5,761 bases of DNA. Source: Oscillospiraceae bacterium (GTDB taxonomy: Bacteria; Bacillota; Clostridia; Oscillospirales; Acutalibacteraceae). A model generated the notes under the pieces. The model saw nothing but the letters and a program-made list of their open reading frames with translations, ran no database searches and was not told the DNA's origin. Both the position numbers and the translations under genes were made by a program. Within the stretch, counting starts at the first letter, position 1. The number at the start of each line of letters is the position of its first letter. The stretch covers positions 1-5,761 of the forward strand of contig DNXM01000011.1 in the NCBI GenBank assembly GCA_003505905.1, given 5' to 3'. Positions 5,539-5,761 of this stretch are shown here, in pieces.

Positions 5539-5761
5539 ATGGCACGAATTTCAGGTGTCGACCTTCCGAAAGATAAGAGAGTCGAAATCGGCTTGACCTA
5601 TATCTTCGGTATCGGTCGCAAAACTGCAGGCGATATCATTGCGGCAACAGGCATTAACCCCGACACGAGAGTTAAGGACCTGACGGAAGACGAAGTTTCC
5701 AAGCTGCGTGAATACATTGACCACAATGTAAAAATCGAAGGCGATCTCAGAAGAGAAACCG
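5539..5761 (+). CDS. rpsM: 30S ribosomal protein S13, N-terminal part (runs off window)
   Basis: Small-subunit head protein S13, which contacts 16S rRNA, the P-site tRNA and the 50S subunit through intersubunit bridges. Only the first 74 codons of a usual 120 or so are present, because the window ends one base into codon 75. The sequence begins [20 protein letters not shown] and has the helix-hairpin-helix stretch [14 protein letters not shown] (21-34). [14 protein letters not shown] (47-60) and the S13 hallmark IEGDLRRE (66-73) follow. The truncation comes from the window edge, not from damage. In most bacteria rpsK, rpsD or rpoA would follow. Here it continues the same strand and spacing as the upstream genes, so the spc and alpha groups are probably one transcript. 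Confidence 0.97.
   Translation, partial: MARISGVDLPKDKRVEIGLTYIFGIGRKTAGDIIAATGINPDTRVKDLTEDEVSKLREYIDHNVKIEGDLRRET

Noticed and set aside
5504..5540. TTGACG at 5504-5509 with TAAAAT at 5535-5540 as a possible alpha-operon promoter before rpsM.
   Set aside because: The spacer is 25 bases, far from 17, and TAAAAT overlaps the rpsM ATG. It is not a credible sigma-70-type promoter.
1..5761. A novel defence, mobile or biosynthetic system hidden in the window.
   Set aside because: Every stretch longer than 36 bases is accounted for by canonical spc/alpha-operon genes on one strand, with no insertion, repeat array, RNA gene or disrupted order.

Overview
This window is a contiguous stretch of the spc–alpha ribosomal protein supercluster of a bacterium, all on the + strand. 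It most likely comes from a low-to-mid-GC Firmicute of the class Clostridia, perhaps related to Ruminococcaceae/Oscillospiraceae. Three things support this. The order secY–adk–map–(KOW protein)–infA–rpmJ–rpsM is the Gram-positive arrangement. The adenylate kinase has the four-cysteine LID typical of Firmicutes. Nearly every gene has a strong AGGAGG-type ribosome binding site. The family-level placement is an impression from protein style, not a computed result.

Layout: rplF (L6, 1-546), rplR (L18, 569-928), rpsE (S5, 946-1446, TTG start), rpmD (L30, 1461-1640), rplO (L15, 1658-2101), secY (2103-3449, TTG start), adk (3478-4110), map (4113-4862), a small KOW-domain RNA-binding protein (4873-5127), infA (IF1, 5145-5363), rpmJ (L36, 5389-5502) and the first 74 codons of rpsM (S13, 5539 to the window end). 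The largest intergenic gap is 36 bases. I see no credible internal promoter or intrinsic terminator, so the genes look co-transcribed from a promoter upstream of the window.

The genes belong together functionally. Six ribosomal proteins of both subunits (and the start of a seventh) are made alongside the SecY translocon pore, adenylate kinase, methionine aminopeptidase (N-terminal processing of nascent chains) and initiation factor IF1. Several genes are so close that the ribosome binding site lies inside or across the end of the preceding gene (rplO/secY, adk/map, map/KOW), which suggests translational coupling.

I found no mobile element, CRISPR, RNA gene, broken gene or undescribed system. 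This is an ordinary, well-conserved housekeeping region. The points worth a second look are minor: the poorly characterised KOW protein, a small hairpin at the rpmJ/rpsM junction, the unusual placement of the secY start signals, and an Asp-to-Asn change in the AMP-binding segment of Adk.
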